This document shows positions 35,791 through 45,972 of a DNA stretch of 64,000 nucleotides, in pieces. Every line of letters starts with the position of its first letter. The first letter of the stretch is position 1. Below the pieces are notes generated by a model, which was not told the DNA's origin, did no database searches, and saw nothing but the letters and a program-made list of their open reading frames with translations. A program made the translations under genes and the position numbers. This DNA comes from Acinetobacter sp. ANC 4178 (GTDB lineage Bacteria; Pseudomonadota; Gammaproteobacteria; Pseudomonadales; Moraxellaceae): positions 1 through 64,000 of the forward strand of contig NZ_SJOD01000005.1 in the NCBI RefSeq assembly GCF_004331175.1, in the 5' to 3' direction.

Positions 35791-36314
35791 AATTTTTATT
35801 CTTTAATATTGAATTATTCAAATAAGAGTTCTTATAGAAATTGTCTATCCTGTAAATTGATTTTTAAAAATTAAGTAATTAGTTTAGATGTATTCCATCC
35901 ACTTAACATAATGGTAATTAGACTAAATTCTTATTATATATTTATATAAATCAATTTCTTAATTAAAATATTCAACTTTTGGAAATTTCCTGCACTCACT
36001 TTTAAACATGCTTGAAACTTTTAATAGATAAAATAGAACAAAAAACACCCTAAAATTTAATAAATCTAATTAAATCAAACCCTAGAACCCTCAATTTTAT
36101 CCGCAATTTCTGTGGATAACCCTAGGGGTAAGTGTATTACAACTCTGTAAGCCTCAGCTTACGCCTCTTTAGGCAGATAACTTCTCTACCATTCACAACA
36201 AGATTTATATTATAAAGCCATGAAGAACAGGATGTTCCAAAACCTAAAACAATAATCATAAGTTCAGCACTCGGACGTGAGGTACGACAGGAGTTATACC
36301 AAATACCCCATACG
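35791..36314. other. AT-rich region upstream of the broken small gene
   Basis: About 520 bp with no supported gene. It includes a stretch at about 36191-36262 whose minus-strand reading MIIVLGFGTSCSS resembles the TsaD N-terminus ([12 protein letters not shown]). The 74-codon ORF covering 36137-36361 runs through the tsaD terminator and is not believed. Confidence 0.45.
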
Positions 36315-36344
36315 AAAAAGCCCGACATTCTGTCGGGCTTTTTT
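36315..36344 (-). terminator. Terminator after tsaD
   Basis: AAAAAGCCCGACA-TTC-TGTCGGGCTTTTTT, a 13-bp stem with A-run and T-run, able to act in both directions. Confidence 0.92.
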
Positions 36345-36371
36345 ATTGCAATACAATTCAATTAAGACGGC

Positions 36372-37388
36372 TTAAATGTCTGTAGGATTACTTAACTCTG
36401 TCATCGGCCAGCGCGGTGTCGTGGTTACAGCCAATCCATCCTGTTGCCCTGCTTTTAAACGCTGATAGCCTGCAAATGCGATCATGGCACCGTTGTCCGT
36501 ACAAAGTGCAGGTTCTGCATAATATACTTGAGCACGTATCTTCACCAAATCAGCCTCCAAGCATTCACGTAAACGCTTATTGGCACTTACACCACCCGCA
36601 ATCACCAAACGCTTTAAACCTGTTTGTTTTAATGCTTTCACGGATTTTTTAACTAAAGTATCCACAATCGCTTCTTGGAAACTTGCAGCAATATCGGCAT
36701 CACGGTTTTCATCACCTAATTTTTTCATTTGTACAGACACTGCTGTTTTTAAACCACTAAATGAAAACTCTAAACCCTGATGCAACATTGGTCGTGGGAA
36801 AGCAAAAGCGTTAGGATCACCTTGCTCTGCAAGTTTAGAAATATTTGGACCACCTGGATAAGGCAAGCCCATCATTTTCGCCACTTTATCAAAGGCTTCA
36901 CCCGCAGCATCATCAATAGACTCGCCGAGCAATTCATACTGTCCAATGCCGTAGGCTGCCATTAACTGAGAATGTCCACCAGACACCAGCAATGCAACAA
37001 AAGGAAATTCAGGCGGTGTCTCAGACAATAATGGTGCCAACATATGCCCTTCCATATGATGCACACCAATAGCAGGTTTATTTAAAGCAAAAGCCAAAGT
37101 TCGACCAAACAGTGCTCCTGTCATGAGCGCACCCATTAATCCCGGTCCACGTGTATACGCGACCGCATCAATTTCGGATTTTTTAACGCCGCTGTCCGAA
37201 AGCAATTGATTTAATAATGGAATCAATTTGCGTACATGGTCTCGCGAAGCCAGCTCGGGTACGACGCCACCATATTCTGCATGCAGCTTAATCTGACTAT
37301 ACAAAACTTGCCCGCGTAAGCCGTTTTCACTGTCATACAGTGCCAAACCTGTTTCGTCACACGATGTTTCTAAGCCTAAAACGATCAT
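36372..37388 (-). CDS. tsaD: tRNA t6A37 threonylcarbamoyltransferase TsaD
   Basis: Transfers the threonylcarbamoyl group to A37 of ANN-decoding tRNAs, together with TsaB and TsaE; tsaE is at 3.3 kb here. [14 protein letters not shown] is the start, [12 protein letters not shown] holds the metal-binding His pair, and VSGGHSQL and [12 protein letters not shown] are ASKHA-fold motifs. At 338 aa it is the normal length. It is divergent from rpsU, the usual arrangement in many proteobacteria. Confidence 0.97.
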   Translation of the reverse strand: MIVLGLETSCDETGLALYDSENGLRGQVLYSQIKLHAEYGGVVPELASRDHVRKLIPLLNQLLSDSGVKKSEIDAVAYTRGPGLMGALMTGALFGRTLAFALNKPAIGVHHMEGHMLAPLLSETPPEFPFVALLVSGGHSQLMAAYGIGQYELLGESIDDAAGEAFDKVAKMMGLPYPGGPNISKLAEQGDPNAFAFPRPMLHQGLEFSFSGLKTAVSVQMKKLGDENRDADIAASFQEAIVDTLVKKSVKALKQTGLKRLVIAGGVSANKRLRECLEADLVKIRAQVYYAEPALCTDNGAMIAFAGYQRLKAGQQDGLAVTTTPRWPMTELSNPTDI

Positions 37389-37533
37389 TAAACTGCCTAC
37401 AACCTATATCAAATCTAAAGCGAAACCTATTATAGACTTGTGGTATGAGATGTAAATGAGTAAAATACTGACCTTCACTTGTGATCAAGGCAATCATGCC
37501 GAGATCTTATCCATAACTTAATGAGGATTCTTC

Positions 37534-37749
37534 ATGCCACAAGTTAAATTGAAAGAAGGCGAACCAGTAGACGTAGCTATCCGTCGTTTCAAGCGTTCAT
37601 GCGAAAAAGCGGGTGTTTTAGCTGACGTTCGTAAGCGTGAATTCTATGAGAAACCAACTCAAGAACGTAAGCGCAAAAAAGCTGCTGCTGTTAAGCGCTA
37701 CCAAAAGAAATTGGCGCGCGAATCAGTTCGTACTACACGCCTTTACTAA
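37534..37749 (+). CDS. rpsU: 30S ribosomal protein S21
   Basis: 71-aa basic protein of the small subunit. [27 protein letters not shown] and the Lys/Arg-rich end [21 protein letters not shown] match S21. TGAGGA just before the start is a ribosome site. In E. coli it leads the rpsU-dnaG-rpoD operon; here the next gene is a yqeY-like gene 37 bp later. Confidence 0.98.
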
Positions 37750-37786
37750 GATTAATTTGTGATTGATTGACGACTTGGAAAAATAA

Positions 37787-38233
37787 ATGACTACTTTAAA
37801 AAACCAAATAACTGAAGTTTTAAAAGCCACCATGCGTGCTAAAGAAATGGATAAGTTAACGGTCATTCGTAGTCTACAAGCAGCAATCAAGCAAATCGAA
37901 GTCGATGAGCGCAAAGAGCTTGACGATGTTCAAACTCTTGCGGTCATTGAAAAGCAAATAAAGCAACGTAAAGAATCGATCAAAGCCTTTGAAGGCGCTG
38001 GTCGTAATGATTTAGCTAGTAAAGAACAAGCCGAAATTGAAGTTTTATCTCAATTTCTACCAGAAGCTATGACTGAGGAAGAGCTTGATTCTATCATTGA
38101 GCAAACTATTACTGCTCAAGAAGCTACTAGCATGAAAGATATGGGTAAGGTGATGAACTCTCTGCGTCCGCTCATAGCCGGGCGCGCCGATCCTGCTCTC
38201 GTTTCCGCTAAAATTAAAGCGAAACTCGCTTAA
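37787..38233 (+). CDS. GatB/YqeY domain protein
   Basis: A 148-aa alpha-helical protein of the YqeY family, related to the C-terminal tRNA-binding domain of GatB and found as a free protein in many bacteria. Family motifs: RAKEMDKLTVIRSLQAAIKQIEVD, EIEVLSQFLPEAMTEEEL and MGKVMNSLRPLIAGRADPALVSAKIKAKL. It has no catalytic domain. It is probably cotranscribed with rpsU, a conserved neighbour pair. Its role may be in tRNA-linked processes but is not established. Confidence 0.93.
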   Translation: MTTLKNQITEVLKATMRAKEMDKLTVIRSLQAAIKQIEVDERKELDDVQTLAVIEKQIKQRKESIKAFEGAGRNDLASKEQAEIEVLSQFLPEAMTEEELDSIIEQTITAQEATSMKDMGKVMNSLRPLIAGRADPALVSAKIKAKLA

Positions 38234-38301
38234 TCTTTCAAAATATTCTTTCTTTATCGTTGAACTGCCTTAACAATAAGACAGTTCTTAGATAACAGCA
38301 C

Positions 38302-38667
38302 TTAAGTCAAATTACACTGCAGATTGTATTTCTTCAAAATCATCATTTCTTTTGATGACATCACTTGTTGAATCACATCTTGTTTAGTCAAATTTCGATA
38401 TTGCGCATCAAGCGAACCTCTATTCTTATCAGCCGCAGTATAAAGCTGGTCTACATAACGCCCCACAATTGTACAATATCGTGTTTGTTGCTCAACAGTA
38501 AAACTGGTTTGTTGCGGATTAAGTTGTGAAAAAAATTGTCGGATATCCGCCTTGTAATTACGATTAATTTTATCAACCGTAACAACATAATCTTCCACAC
38601 TTGCAAAAGCAGAACCACAAGATACAGCAAACAAAAGTGCTGCCAAGCAGCGTAATTTATTTTTCAT
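38302..38667 (-). CDS. Small exported protein, unknown function
   Basis: About 121 aa from the Met at 38667; the ORF also has a Met 9 bp upstream. The N-terminus KNKLRCLAALLFAVSCGSAFAS is a signal peptide with cleavage likely after AFA. The mature part is helical and has two Cys (RYCTIVG and LQCNLT at the end) that could form a disulfide in the periplasm. No family is recognised. It stands alone and converges with the yqeY-like gene. Confidence 0.7.
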   Translation of the reverse strand: MKNKLRCLAALLFAVSCGSAFASVEDYVVTVDKINRNYKADIRQFFSQLNPQQTSFTVEQQTRYCTIVGRYVDQLYTAADKNRGSLDAQYRNLTKQDVIQQVMSSKEMMILKKYNLQCNLT

Positions 38668-38742
38668 GTGAACCATTAAAAATCAAAACAAAAATGATTG
38701 AGCGCCATCATACAGTGCCCACTATAGCAAAACTAGCATCGT

Positions 38743-39108
38743 TTATTTTATTTGGATAAATTCAGGCTTATATTGTTTAAATGCCTCTTCACTTGGTGCA
38801 GGAATTTCCCCCTGTGTAACTGTCCCTAATCGCAAACGAATTACATCAGGCAAATCAATGCGATAAGAAAAAATAGGACTTCCACATTCCTGACAAAAAA
38901 CACGGGCTTTATTGGGACTATGGAAATACTCTTTAAGTACTTTCACTCCACGCACCACTTCAAATAATGACTTCTGTAATGGGCTATTCCAGCCAGCAAA
39001 ACTGCCTTGTGCTTTTTGGCAATGCTGACAGTAACACAAGATTGATTTCTCAATTTCCCCATGATAACGGTAACTGACTGTACCGCATAAACATTGCCCC
39101 TCTATCAT
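38743..39108 (-). CDS. GFA-family (CENP-V/Gfa fold) zinc protein
   Basis: A 121-aa protein of the glutathione-dependent formaldehyde-activating enzyme family, with a zinc-binding beta fold. Cys ligands are visible: GQCLCGTVSYRYHG, then LCYCQHCQKAQGSF (the CxxC/H pattern), and RVFCQECGSPIFSY. Most members of the family do not act on formaldehyde, so the substrate is unknown. It lies alone on the minus strand downstream of the M48 protease gene. Confidence 0.88.
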   Translation of the reverse strand: MIEGQCLCGTVSYRYHGEIEKSILCYCQHCQKAQGSFAGWNSPLQKSLFEVVRGVKVLKEYFHSPNKARVFCQECGSPIFSYRIDLPDVIRLRLGTVTQGEIPAPSEEAFKQYKPEFIQIK

Positions 39109-39153
39109 TTTATCCCCCTATTATTCTTATAATTTTTAAATACCATTGATGCA

Positions 39154-40593
39154 CTAAATTTTAAGTTGGTGCTCCTTTTGCATTTGATCAATACGCTGTT
39201 TTAATTGCGCAGACATTGCAACATTGTCCTTCGCCAAACGTTGTGCATGCAATAATGACTTTATCGCACCTTCTTCCAAACCACTCCAATATTCAACTTC
39301 AGCACGATAGCGCAAAACATTTACAGCTCTGAGTGGTGAAGCAACATCTATATTTGCTGACTGTTGCAACAAATGCCAACCCGTAATATCACGCGGGTTT
39401 TGATTAATAAAATTTTGTACCACATTATTCGCTTGGGCTGGTTGCTTTTGACGAATCAACACTTCCGCCAATTTATATGCCAAAGCTCGATTCTCAGGCA
39501 TAATCCGCGCAGGTGATGCAATGGTCTGATAAGCATCATCTAATTTATTTTGACCAAGATAAACATCTGTTTGAATTAAAGTCAGTAAATTATGTAACTT
39601 CTTTTGTTTTTTAAGCTGATCTAACTGTGCTTGCGCCAACACATAATCACCCTGCTGATTATAAAAAGCCGCCAAGGCTAACTCCCCAGCAAAACCCCCC
39701 TGTTTTGCAAGGGTTTGCAATTGCAATTCAGTTGCTTGATTCGTTACAACCAATGCATACAGTCTTAAGATTTCAAAATTTTCATCACGCATACTGCTTT
39801 TAACTTGAGGTAACTGATTTGCACGTAAACGCGCCTCACTCATACGTTCTGTCGTTAAGGGGTGGGTCAACCAAAAGTCAGGTAAAAAGCTCACACGACT
39901 GGTTGCTCGATGCATCACCTCAAAATAATCCGCCATGCTTTGCGGATTATAACCAGCAGCATACATGTATTGCATTCCAATTCGATCTGCTTCCCGCTCC
40001 TGATTACGACTATACGTCAGTTGTTGATCCATTAAAGCAGCTTGAGAACCCATCATGACTGCTGCACCCGCATTACCATCAGCCTGTGAAGCAACCAATG
40101 CACCAACAATAATTCCCGCCAAAGCCAGAAGCCCTTGCCCTTTAAATGCTTCTTGAGAACGACTGTAATGTCGTTGCGTTACATGTGCAATCTCATGCGC
40201 CATTACCCCTGCAATTTCATCTAAATTACGTGCAGAAGTAATCATACCTGTATTTAAAGCAAATAAGCCGCCAGGCACCGCAAAGGCATTAATTTGAGTA
40301 TCATTAACCAAGACCAAACCAATCGGCTGCCCCAATTGAGTCTGGCTTAAAATATTTGAAAATACAGATAAAAGTTGATCTTCGAGCCACGTATTATGTG
40401 TAATAGGTAATTGATGTTGAACTTCACGATAGACTTTCTCACCAATCATTTTTTCATTTTGGCGATCAATTAGACCTAATCCACTTCCAATTTCGGGAAC
40501 ATTAAACTGCGGAGATGATGAAAAATGCGTAACATCTGCCCAAGCTATATGGGTGATTACACATAAACTACCAATAGCAAAAAACCGTTTCAA
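39154..40593 (-). CDS. bepA: BepA-like periplasmic M48 metalloprotease with TPRs
   Basis: Outer-membrane quality-control chaperone/protease of 479 aa. A signal peptide (MKRFFAIGSLCVITHIAWA) leads into an M48 domain with the zinc motif HEIAHVTQRH and the third ligand in READRIGMQYMYAAGY, then a TPR-type C-terminal half rich in Leu/Gln/Ala. E. coli BepA degrades stalled LptD and BamA. It stands alone. Contrast it with the M48 relative at 42.4 kb, where the zinc motif is broken. Confidence 0.92.
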   Translation of the reverse strand: MKRFFAIGSLCVITHIAWADVTHFSSSPQFNVPEIGSGLGLIDRQNEKMIGEKVYREVQHQLPITHNTWLEDQLLSVFSNILSQTQLGQPIGLVLVNDTQINAFAVPGGLFALNTGMITSARNLDEIAGVMAHEIAHVTQRHYSRSQEAFKGQGLLALAGIIVGALVASQADGNAGAAVMMGSQAALMDQQLTYSRNQEREADRIGMQYMYAAGYNPQSMADYFEVMHRATSRVSFLPDFWLTHPLTTERMSEARLRANQLPQVKSSMRDENFEILRLYALVVTNQATELQLQTLAKQGGFAGELALAAFYNQQGDYVLAQAQLDQLKKQKKLHNLLTLIQTDVYLGQNKLDDAYQTIASPARIMPENRALAYKLAEVLIRQKQPAQANNVVQNFINQNPRDITGWHLLQQSANIDVASPLRAVNVLRYRAEVEYWSGLEEGAIKSLLHAQRLAKDNVAMSAQLKQRIDQMQKEHQLKI

Positions 40594-40677
40594 TGTTACA
40601 TCTCAGGATCTTATTCATTCTGAGCAAACTATAACATTGAAACTTAGTCTCATTTGCAATGATGTGTTATCAATATT

Positions 40678-41643
40678 TTAATACTCTGGATTTACCAAAT
40701 AACGTGGCTGACGCCCTTCTAAAGCATCAACCAAATTACGATAGGCAAGTTCAGCCATTTTCTTTCGTGTCTCCGCTGTAGCAGATCCCACATGCGGCAA
40801 AGTCACTACATTATCTAACTGGAACAACTCTGACGTTTGCAGCGGCTCTTTTTCATAAACATCCAAACCTGCTGCAAAAAATTTGCGATCTTTCAATGCT
40901 TGAATTAAAGCTTGCTCATCAATAACTGAACCACGCGCGATATTTACCAACACTGCATGCGACTGCATGAGCTCAAACTGCTCAGTCGAAAGCAACGCCT
41001 TTGATTCCGCATTCAAGTCGACCGCAACCACTACAAAATCAGACTGTTGCAGTAATTGCTCTAAAGAACAGTATTGCGCATTAAGGGGCTGTGCCATTTC
41101 TAATTTTTCGCGGCGATTATGATAAAGAATATTCATATTAAAGCCATACAGACCACGGCGGGCAATTGCTGCCCCAATATTACCTAACCCTATAATCCCC
41201 AGGGTCTTCCCATAAATATCTTGACCAAACTGCGCTTGTGATACTGTACGCTTCCATTCACCAGTTTTGGTCCAATGGTCCAAATACGGCACTTTACGTG
41301 CTGCACTCATCAGTAAAGTAAATGCCAAATCTGCTGTCGTTTCTGTTAATACATGCGGTGTATGGCTTAACCAAATATTTTTTTGATTTAAATAAGCCAC
41401 ATCGTAGTTATCATAACCCACACTAACACTAGAAATAATCTTGAGCTGTTTTGCTGTAGCCAGATTACTTTGATTGAGCAAACGACCTGCACCAATCATG
41501 CCATCCGCATCTTGCACATGCTGTTGAATTTGCTGATTAACATCCCCTTGTTTAGGGTCTATCACCACAACATCGTATTGTGCTTGTAAGCGGCCTAAAA
41601 TTTCTGGATCAATTTGGCTAAAAACAACAACTTTTTTATTCAT
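40678..41643 (-). CDS. D-2-hydroxyacid dehydrogenase (GhrB-like)
   Basis: NAD(P)-dependent reductase of glyoxylate, hydroxypyruvate or 2-ketogluconate, 321 aa. TLGIIGLGNIGAAIARRG is the Rossmann motif, VLVNIARGSVIDEQALIQAL is the family signature, and LPHVGSATAETR carries the catalytic His. Its start overlaps the end of the upstream gene by 8 bp, so the two are coupled. The exact substrate is not fixed by the sequence. Confidence 0.88.
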   Translation of the reverse strand: MNKKVVVFSQIDPEILGRLQAQYDVVVIDPKQGDVNQQIQQHVQDADGMIGAGRLLNQSNLATAKQLKIISSVSVGYDNYDVAYLNQKNIWLSHTPHVLTETTADLAFTLLMSAARKVPYLDHWTKTGEWKRTVSQAQFGQDIYGKTLGIIGLGNIGAAIARRGLYGFNMNILYHNRREKLEMAQPLNAQYCSLEQLLQQSDFVVVAVDLNAESKALLSTEQFELMQSHAVLVNIARGSVIDEQALIQALKDRKFFAAGLDVYEKEPLQTSELFQLDNVVTLPHVGSATAETRKKMAELAYRNLVDALEGRQPRYLVNPEY

Positions 41644-42361
41644 CAGTCATCCGTGTATTGAGTGATTTTTGCATAAACTGCCACAAACGTTTTTTCAAAA
41701 TTGGCTGATCAAGCATATCTTGCAAACTTGCCAATTGATGGCAATCTACTTGTTGTAAATGAGGAATCACCCCTAATGCAATCAGATCTTTGTCTACTCC
41801 AATCGCATCAATAAAACCTCGTATATAACTAGATGCACCACGCCCATCTTGCATTTCAGCCAACGGAAATGGCCATTTCAACTCATGATATTCTGCTGGT
41901 ACAGCATGCTGTATATTGACCCATAGCTCGGTTTGTTGTTCGCTTAATCCCGATGCATCTATGACAATCAGACATGATGCCATACTAATCGCCTGTAACT
42001 CGAAGGTATCTATCTGAATCGCTGGCTGTGGATCTGCTTTTAAAGGTTCAGACAATACCACTTGAGTATGTTGCTGATGACTTTCTTGTTCTATTTCAAC
42101 AAACTGAGTTAATACCTTATCCACTTCCTGAACATCGGGCTGGTTCAATGCTGGGGGCTCAATCAGATCTTGAGGCAATTCTGTCATTACCTCAGGTAAA
42201 GCCTGATCACGCCACAAAGAAGATAGCTGAGTTTGCTGTACGCGAGCGACATGATTGGGAATCCATATATCAATTCCCATCGTTGCCAATATATCTCGCT
42301 GGTGCCCCATCATTTCTATGTTCAACATCTCAATCTTTAGCGCTATTCTAACGACATTCAC
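41636..42361 (-). CDS. Candidate DNA polymerase III psi subunit (HolD-like)
   Basis: A 241-aa protein of uncertain family. It begins with GHQRDILATMGIDIWIPNHV, like the short SSB/clamp-loader-binding N-terminus of HolD (the E. coli sequence I recall has RRDWQLQQLGITQW). A long acidic Gln-rich linker follows, then a compact C-terminal domain ending LASLQDMLDQPILKKRLWQFMQ, similar in pattern to the E. coli HolD end. The true start is unclear: 42361, 42328 (MLNIEMM) or 42313 (MMGHQ). It is not next to rimI as in E. coli, but is coupled to the following dehydrogenase gene. The assignment rests on pattern only. Confidence 0.5.
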   Translation of the reverse strand: MNVVRIALKIEMLNIEMMGHQRDILATMGIDIWIPNHVARVQQTQLSSLWRDQALPEVMTELPQDLIEPPALNQPDVQEVDKVLTQFVEIEQESHQQHTQVVLSEPLKADPQPAIQIDTFELQAISMASCLIVIDASGLSEQQTELWVNIQHAVPAEYHELKWPFPLAEMQDGRGASSYIRGFIDAIGVDKDLIALGVIPHLQQVDCHQLASLQDMLDQPILKKRLWQFMQKSLNTRMTDE

Positions 42362-42425
42362 ATCATTTTGCTGTGCTTTATTAAAGCACTCACAGATACC
42401 TATAAGATATAAATTTGTACCTTAA

Positions 42426-44315
42426 TCACATAATCATTAAACTATTTTTCTTCTGCATTTGCTCAATAATTTCTGAGGTTTCAAAACCAAAACGCCAATA
42501 TAATAATTCTAAAACATCCAATTCATCTTGCGTAATAATACGATCATTCCAAAGACATAGCTCCGCAATCCCCAATATAATTAAGCGATCCCGCAATAAT
42601 AAACCCGATATATCGTGCACGATTTCTGCAAGATCAATCGGTTCATCCGAAATTTCTTCATAAATTTCCAATTCTTCGGTAGTTAGAATTCGTTTTAATA
42701 TTTTTTCACGGACATCTAATTGGTTATCACTATTGATTTGTTGCACATGCAATAGCGCATCGATTAAACGAACAATTTGGGGTTTTACTTCAGCTAGAGC
42801 AGTTGGAGTATGTGTAGGCAATAAATTTAATTCGTATTTTACCCGTTCAAGTAACAATGCATCCAAAAGCCCAATTTCACCATCTTCTTGAATAATTCGA
42901 GCCAGTTTAGTCACAAATTGGCGAGCAATTGTCGCAGGCATTCCACCAATATTGGCACATGCATCATGAAAAATAGATAAATGCACACGACCATCCAAGT
43001 GGAGCAGTGCATCTATAATTGCACGACTGACTTCTGCTTCAGCTGGAATAAACTCGCGGTATTGACGAATCATTAGAATTGCAACCATAACCTCTCGCGA
43101 GCCTGTTGCTGTCTGTAACGCGCGTTCAATTAATTCTGGGCGTTGCATAGAACTACGCACATCTGGATTCAACGGTTTTATCGCATCTTTAATGGCAAAA
43201 CTAATGGGAGATAAGCGCAAAAGAGGCAAAGGTTGCGGTGAACTCCAAGGCGTATGATATTCAGCATTGATTTCTTCCAATGGGCGAAACAAACCAAATA
43301 GCGGCTGATTTTTTAGTCTTTTTAGATTCTCAAGCTGTAAATCCTGTACCAATCCAGGATTCATTTCATAAATTCGCTGCTCAATATTTGGATGAATATT
43401 CATCCAACTTTGCGGACTAAGTGAATTAGCAAAACACATATGTGAAATTGATTCCGAGTATTCACTGTGAATCTGTGAACCTGCGTGATGCACATAAATA
43501 CGCAATAGCGTCTGTATGTTGGCGTTATTTTGAATCAACCGTTTGGTTTTTAAATCATTTCTAAAGGTACGACTACCTAAAGTTAAGTACTTAATAAATC
43601 GTGTGATTAAGACCCCCAGACTTCCCACTAACCAAATGACACCACCAAGTGCCACTAAAATAGTTTCGAATTTTTGCGGTTGATTATATTCACGCCGGCT
43701 AAATCCTAATTTAGCAACCTTACTCCCCCATTGACTGAAAGTTGTGAGTCCACTGTATAAAATTTTAAGACGCGTATTGTCCGCAGTTTCACCCGATAAA
43801 ATCTGATTAAATTCATGGCTCAATAAGCCAAATAACTCAGATTCATCTAAATTCTGCAAAGCCCCCCAAGTTAGAATAATCGCAATATCACGGGGTAAAA
43901 AGCCCGCTGTGAGCGCATTCACTCCAACTTCATCAGGCAGCACATATACAGCGGGTGTATCAATTAGAAATCGCTCAGAAAGCTGCTCCGTAATTTTCAG
44001 TGCAATAAATTCCTCAGGGGTACTTTCAATAAGGCTTAGTCTTCTGGCACGCAATTGCTTTGCCAGTGAGTGTCCACCTGAGCGAAACACATAAAATTCA
44101 TACAGAATAGATGAGCCAATAATGAGTAAGAGTAAAACAATGACGAAAGGACTGAGTTGATGCCAAAAAATAGATTGTGATTGATCAAAATAATAAACCA
44201 AAAGCCCCAAAACTGTATTGAGAATAAACATGGTCAAAAGAACAGCCAATGCACAGATACTCGCAGACCACATCATATTTTTATTTTTGATCAAGAAGCC
44301 ACCTATTTCTTTCAA
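42426..44315 (-). CDS. M48-type membrane protein with degenerate zinc motif and TerB-like tail
   Basis: A 629-aa inner-membrane protein. Two N-terminal membrane segments (residues about 15-70) and a later one (VALGGVIWLVGSLGVLI) frame an M48 peptidase fold: VYVLPDEVGVNALTAGF, then LLSHEFNQILSGETADN. The canonical HExxH is HEFNQ, with Q171 where the second zinc His should be, read from the codon at 43803-43805. The GDMRLN-type follow-on is GETADN. The C-terminal third is acidic and helical, with two TerB-like repeats (LARIIQEDGEIGLLDALLLERV and IAELCLWNDRIITQDELDVLELL). Proteolysis is doubtful; a scaffold or sensor role is possible. Confidence 0.78.
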   Translation of the reverse strand: MKEIGGFLIKNKNMMWSASICALAVLLTMFILNTVLGLLVYYFDQSQSIFWHQLSPFVIVLLLLIIGSSILYEFYVFRSGGHSLAKQLRARRLSLIESTPEEFIALKITEQLSERFLIDTPAVYVLPDEVGVNALTAGFLPRDIAIILTWGALQNLDESELFGLLSHEFNQILSGETADNTRLKILYSGLTTFSQWGSKVAKLGFSRREYNQPQKFETILVALGGVIWLVGSLGVLITRFIKYLTLGSRTFRNDLKTKRLIQNNANIQTLLRIYVHHAGSQIHSEYSESISHMCFANSLSPQSWMNIHPNIEQRIYEMNPGLVQDLQLENLKRLKNQPLFGLFRPLEEINAEYHTPWSSPQPLPLLRLSPISFAIKDAIKPLNPDVRSSMQRPELIERALQTATGSREVMVAILMIRQYREFIPAEAEVSRAIIDALLHLDGRVHLSIFHDACANIGGMPATIARQFVTKLARIIQEDGEIGLLDALLLERVKYELNLLPTHTPTALAEVKPQIVRLIDALLHVQQINSDNQLDVREKILKRILTTEELEIYEEISDEPIDLAEIVHDISGLLLRDRLIILGIAELCLWNDRIITQDELDVLELLYWRFGFETSEIIEQMQKKNSLMIM

Positions 44316-44360
44316 TGTAAAGTTCCTTTATTACATTGTAATTCAGCCACATCATAAATG

Positions 44361-44387
44361 AAAAAGGCGGGAAATACCCACCTTTTT
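44361..44387 (-). terminator. Terminator after purF
   Basis: AAAAAGGCGGG-AAATA-CCCACCTTTTT stem with one C-A mismatch, just after the purF end and before the M48-like gene. Confidence 0.8.
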
Positions 44388-44406
44388 CACGCAAAACAAT
44401 TGAAAA

Positions 44407-45948
44407 TTATTGCTCGGTCACACCCGTTAAATCAACAGAGGCTGCATCAATATTTACATCAATATAACCATCTTTAGATTTTTTAGCCGTGTCACTACGC
44501 TTCCGCTCTAGTTCATCCAAGTACGCAGCATCAATACCACCCGCCACATAAACACCATCAAATACAGAGCAATCAAAGTCTTGCAAATATGGAACTTTGC
44601 TGGTGCGAACCGCAGCTTTTAAATCTTCCAAATCTTGGAAAATTAAACGGTCGGCTTCAATAATTTCACGAATTTCCTCAACACTACGCTCTGATGCAAT
44701 CAGCTCTTGTTTGGCTGGCATATCAATACCGTAAACGTTTGGATATTTCACCATTGGTGCTGCTGAAGCAAAGAATACTTTTTTTGCACCCGCATCACGC
44801 GCCATTTGAATGATTTCGTTACACGTTGTACCACGCACAATCGAGTCATCCACCAGCAACACATTTTTGCCTTTAAACTCAAGCTCTACAGGGTTGAGCT
44901 TTTGGCGAACAGATTTTTTACGTTGCTGTTGACCTGGCATAATAAAGGTACGACCGATATAACGGTTCTTCATAAACCCTTCACGGAATTTTACACCCAA
45001 TGTATTAGCCAGCTCTAATGCTGAAGTACGTGAAGTATCAGGAATAGGAATGACTACATCAATGTCGTGTTCCTGACCCCATTCATTCAGAATCTTGTGT
45101 GCAAGTTTCTCACCCATTTTTAAGCGGGCTTTATACACCGAAATACCATCAATCGTTGCATCTGGACGCGCGAAGTACACATATTCAAAAATACACGGAC
45201 GATATTGTGGGTTTTCAGCACATTGCTGCGTGAACATTTCACCATCTGCGTTAATGAAAATCGCTTCACCTGGTGCAATATCACGCTCAACTTTAAAGCC
45301 AAGTGCCGTAATCGCAACAGATTCTGATGCGATGATATATTCCATCTCACCCGTTTCCGTTAAACGAGAACCGTAAATGAGTGGACGAATACCATTTGGA
45401 TCACGGAAACCGACCAGACCTTGACCTGTAATCATCGCAACCACACCATAAGCACCTTTACAACGCTCATGAACACGCGAAACCACATGGAAAATATCTT
45501 CAGGGGCAGGCACTAATTTGCTACGCTTTTGCAACTCATGCGCAAAAACGTTCAGTAAAACTTCTGAGTCTGAATCGGTATTCATATGACGTAGATCTGT
45601 TTTAAACAAATCGTCATGAATTTCTTCGGCATTGGTTAAGTTACCATTGTGCGCCAAAGTAATACCATAAGGAGAGTTTACATAGAACGGCTGTGCTTCT
45701 GCACTACTTGAAGAACCCGCAGTTGGATAACGCACATGACCGATACCATAATTACCGAGCAAAGCTCGCATATGGCGAGTATGGAAAACATCACGTACCA
45801 TGCCATTGTCTTTACGAAGAAATAAACGTCCTTCATGGCAAGTTACGATCCCAGCAGCATCTTGTCCACGATGTTGTAACATCGTTAATGCATCAAACAA
45901 CATTTGGTTAACGGGTGATTTACCAGCTATACCAACAACTCCACACAT
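44407..45948 (-). CDS. purF: Amidophosphoribosyltransferase PurF
   Basis: First committed step of purine synthesis: PRPP plus glutamine gives phosphoribosylamine. At 513 aa it is the usual length. It starts MCGVVGIAG, the Cys2 nucleophile of the Ntn-type glutaminase, and has HNGNLTN. The PRPP-binding motif is [13 protein letters not shown]. It follows cvpA with a 24-bp gap, the E. coli cvpA-purF order, and ends with a hairpin terminator. Confidence 0.98.
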   Translation of the reverse strand: MCGVVGIAGKSPVNQMLFDALTMLQHRGQDAAGIVTCHEGRLFLRKDNGMVRDVFHTRHMRALLGNYGIGHVRYPTAGSSSSAEAQPFYVNSPYGITLAHNGNLTNAEEIHDDLFKTDLRHMNTDSDSEVLLNVFAHELQKRSKLVPAPEDIFHVVSRVHERCKGAYGVVAMITGQGLVGFRDPNGIRPLIYGSRLTETGEMEYIIASESVAITALGFKVERDIAPGEAIFINADGEMFTQQCAENPQYRPCIFEYVYFARPDATIDGISVYKARLKMGEKLAHKILNEWGQEHDIDVVIPIPDTSRTSALELANTLGVKFREGFMKNRYIGRTFIMPGQQQRKKSVRQKLNPVELEFKGKNVLLVDDSIVRGTTCNEIIQMARDAGAKKVFFASAAPMVKYPNVYGIDMPAKQELIASERSVEEIREIIEADRLIFQDLEDLKAAVRTSKVPYLQDFDCSVFDGVYVAGGIDAAYLDELERKRSDTAKKSKDGYIDVNIDAASVDLTGVTEQ

Positions 45949-45972
45949 AGCAACCTCGCAGACAAGCTAGGA

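Noticed and set aside
36137..36361. 74-codon ORF downstream of tsaD
   Set aside because: It runs through the tsaD terminator hairpin and is not gene-like.
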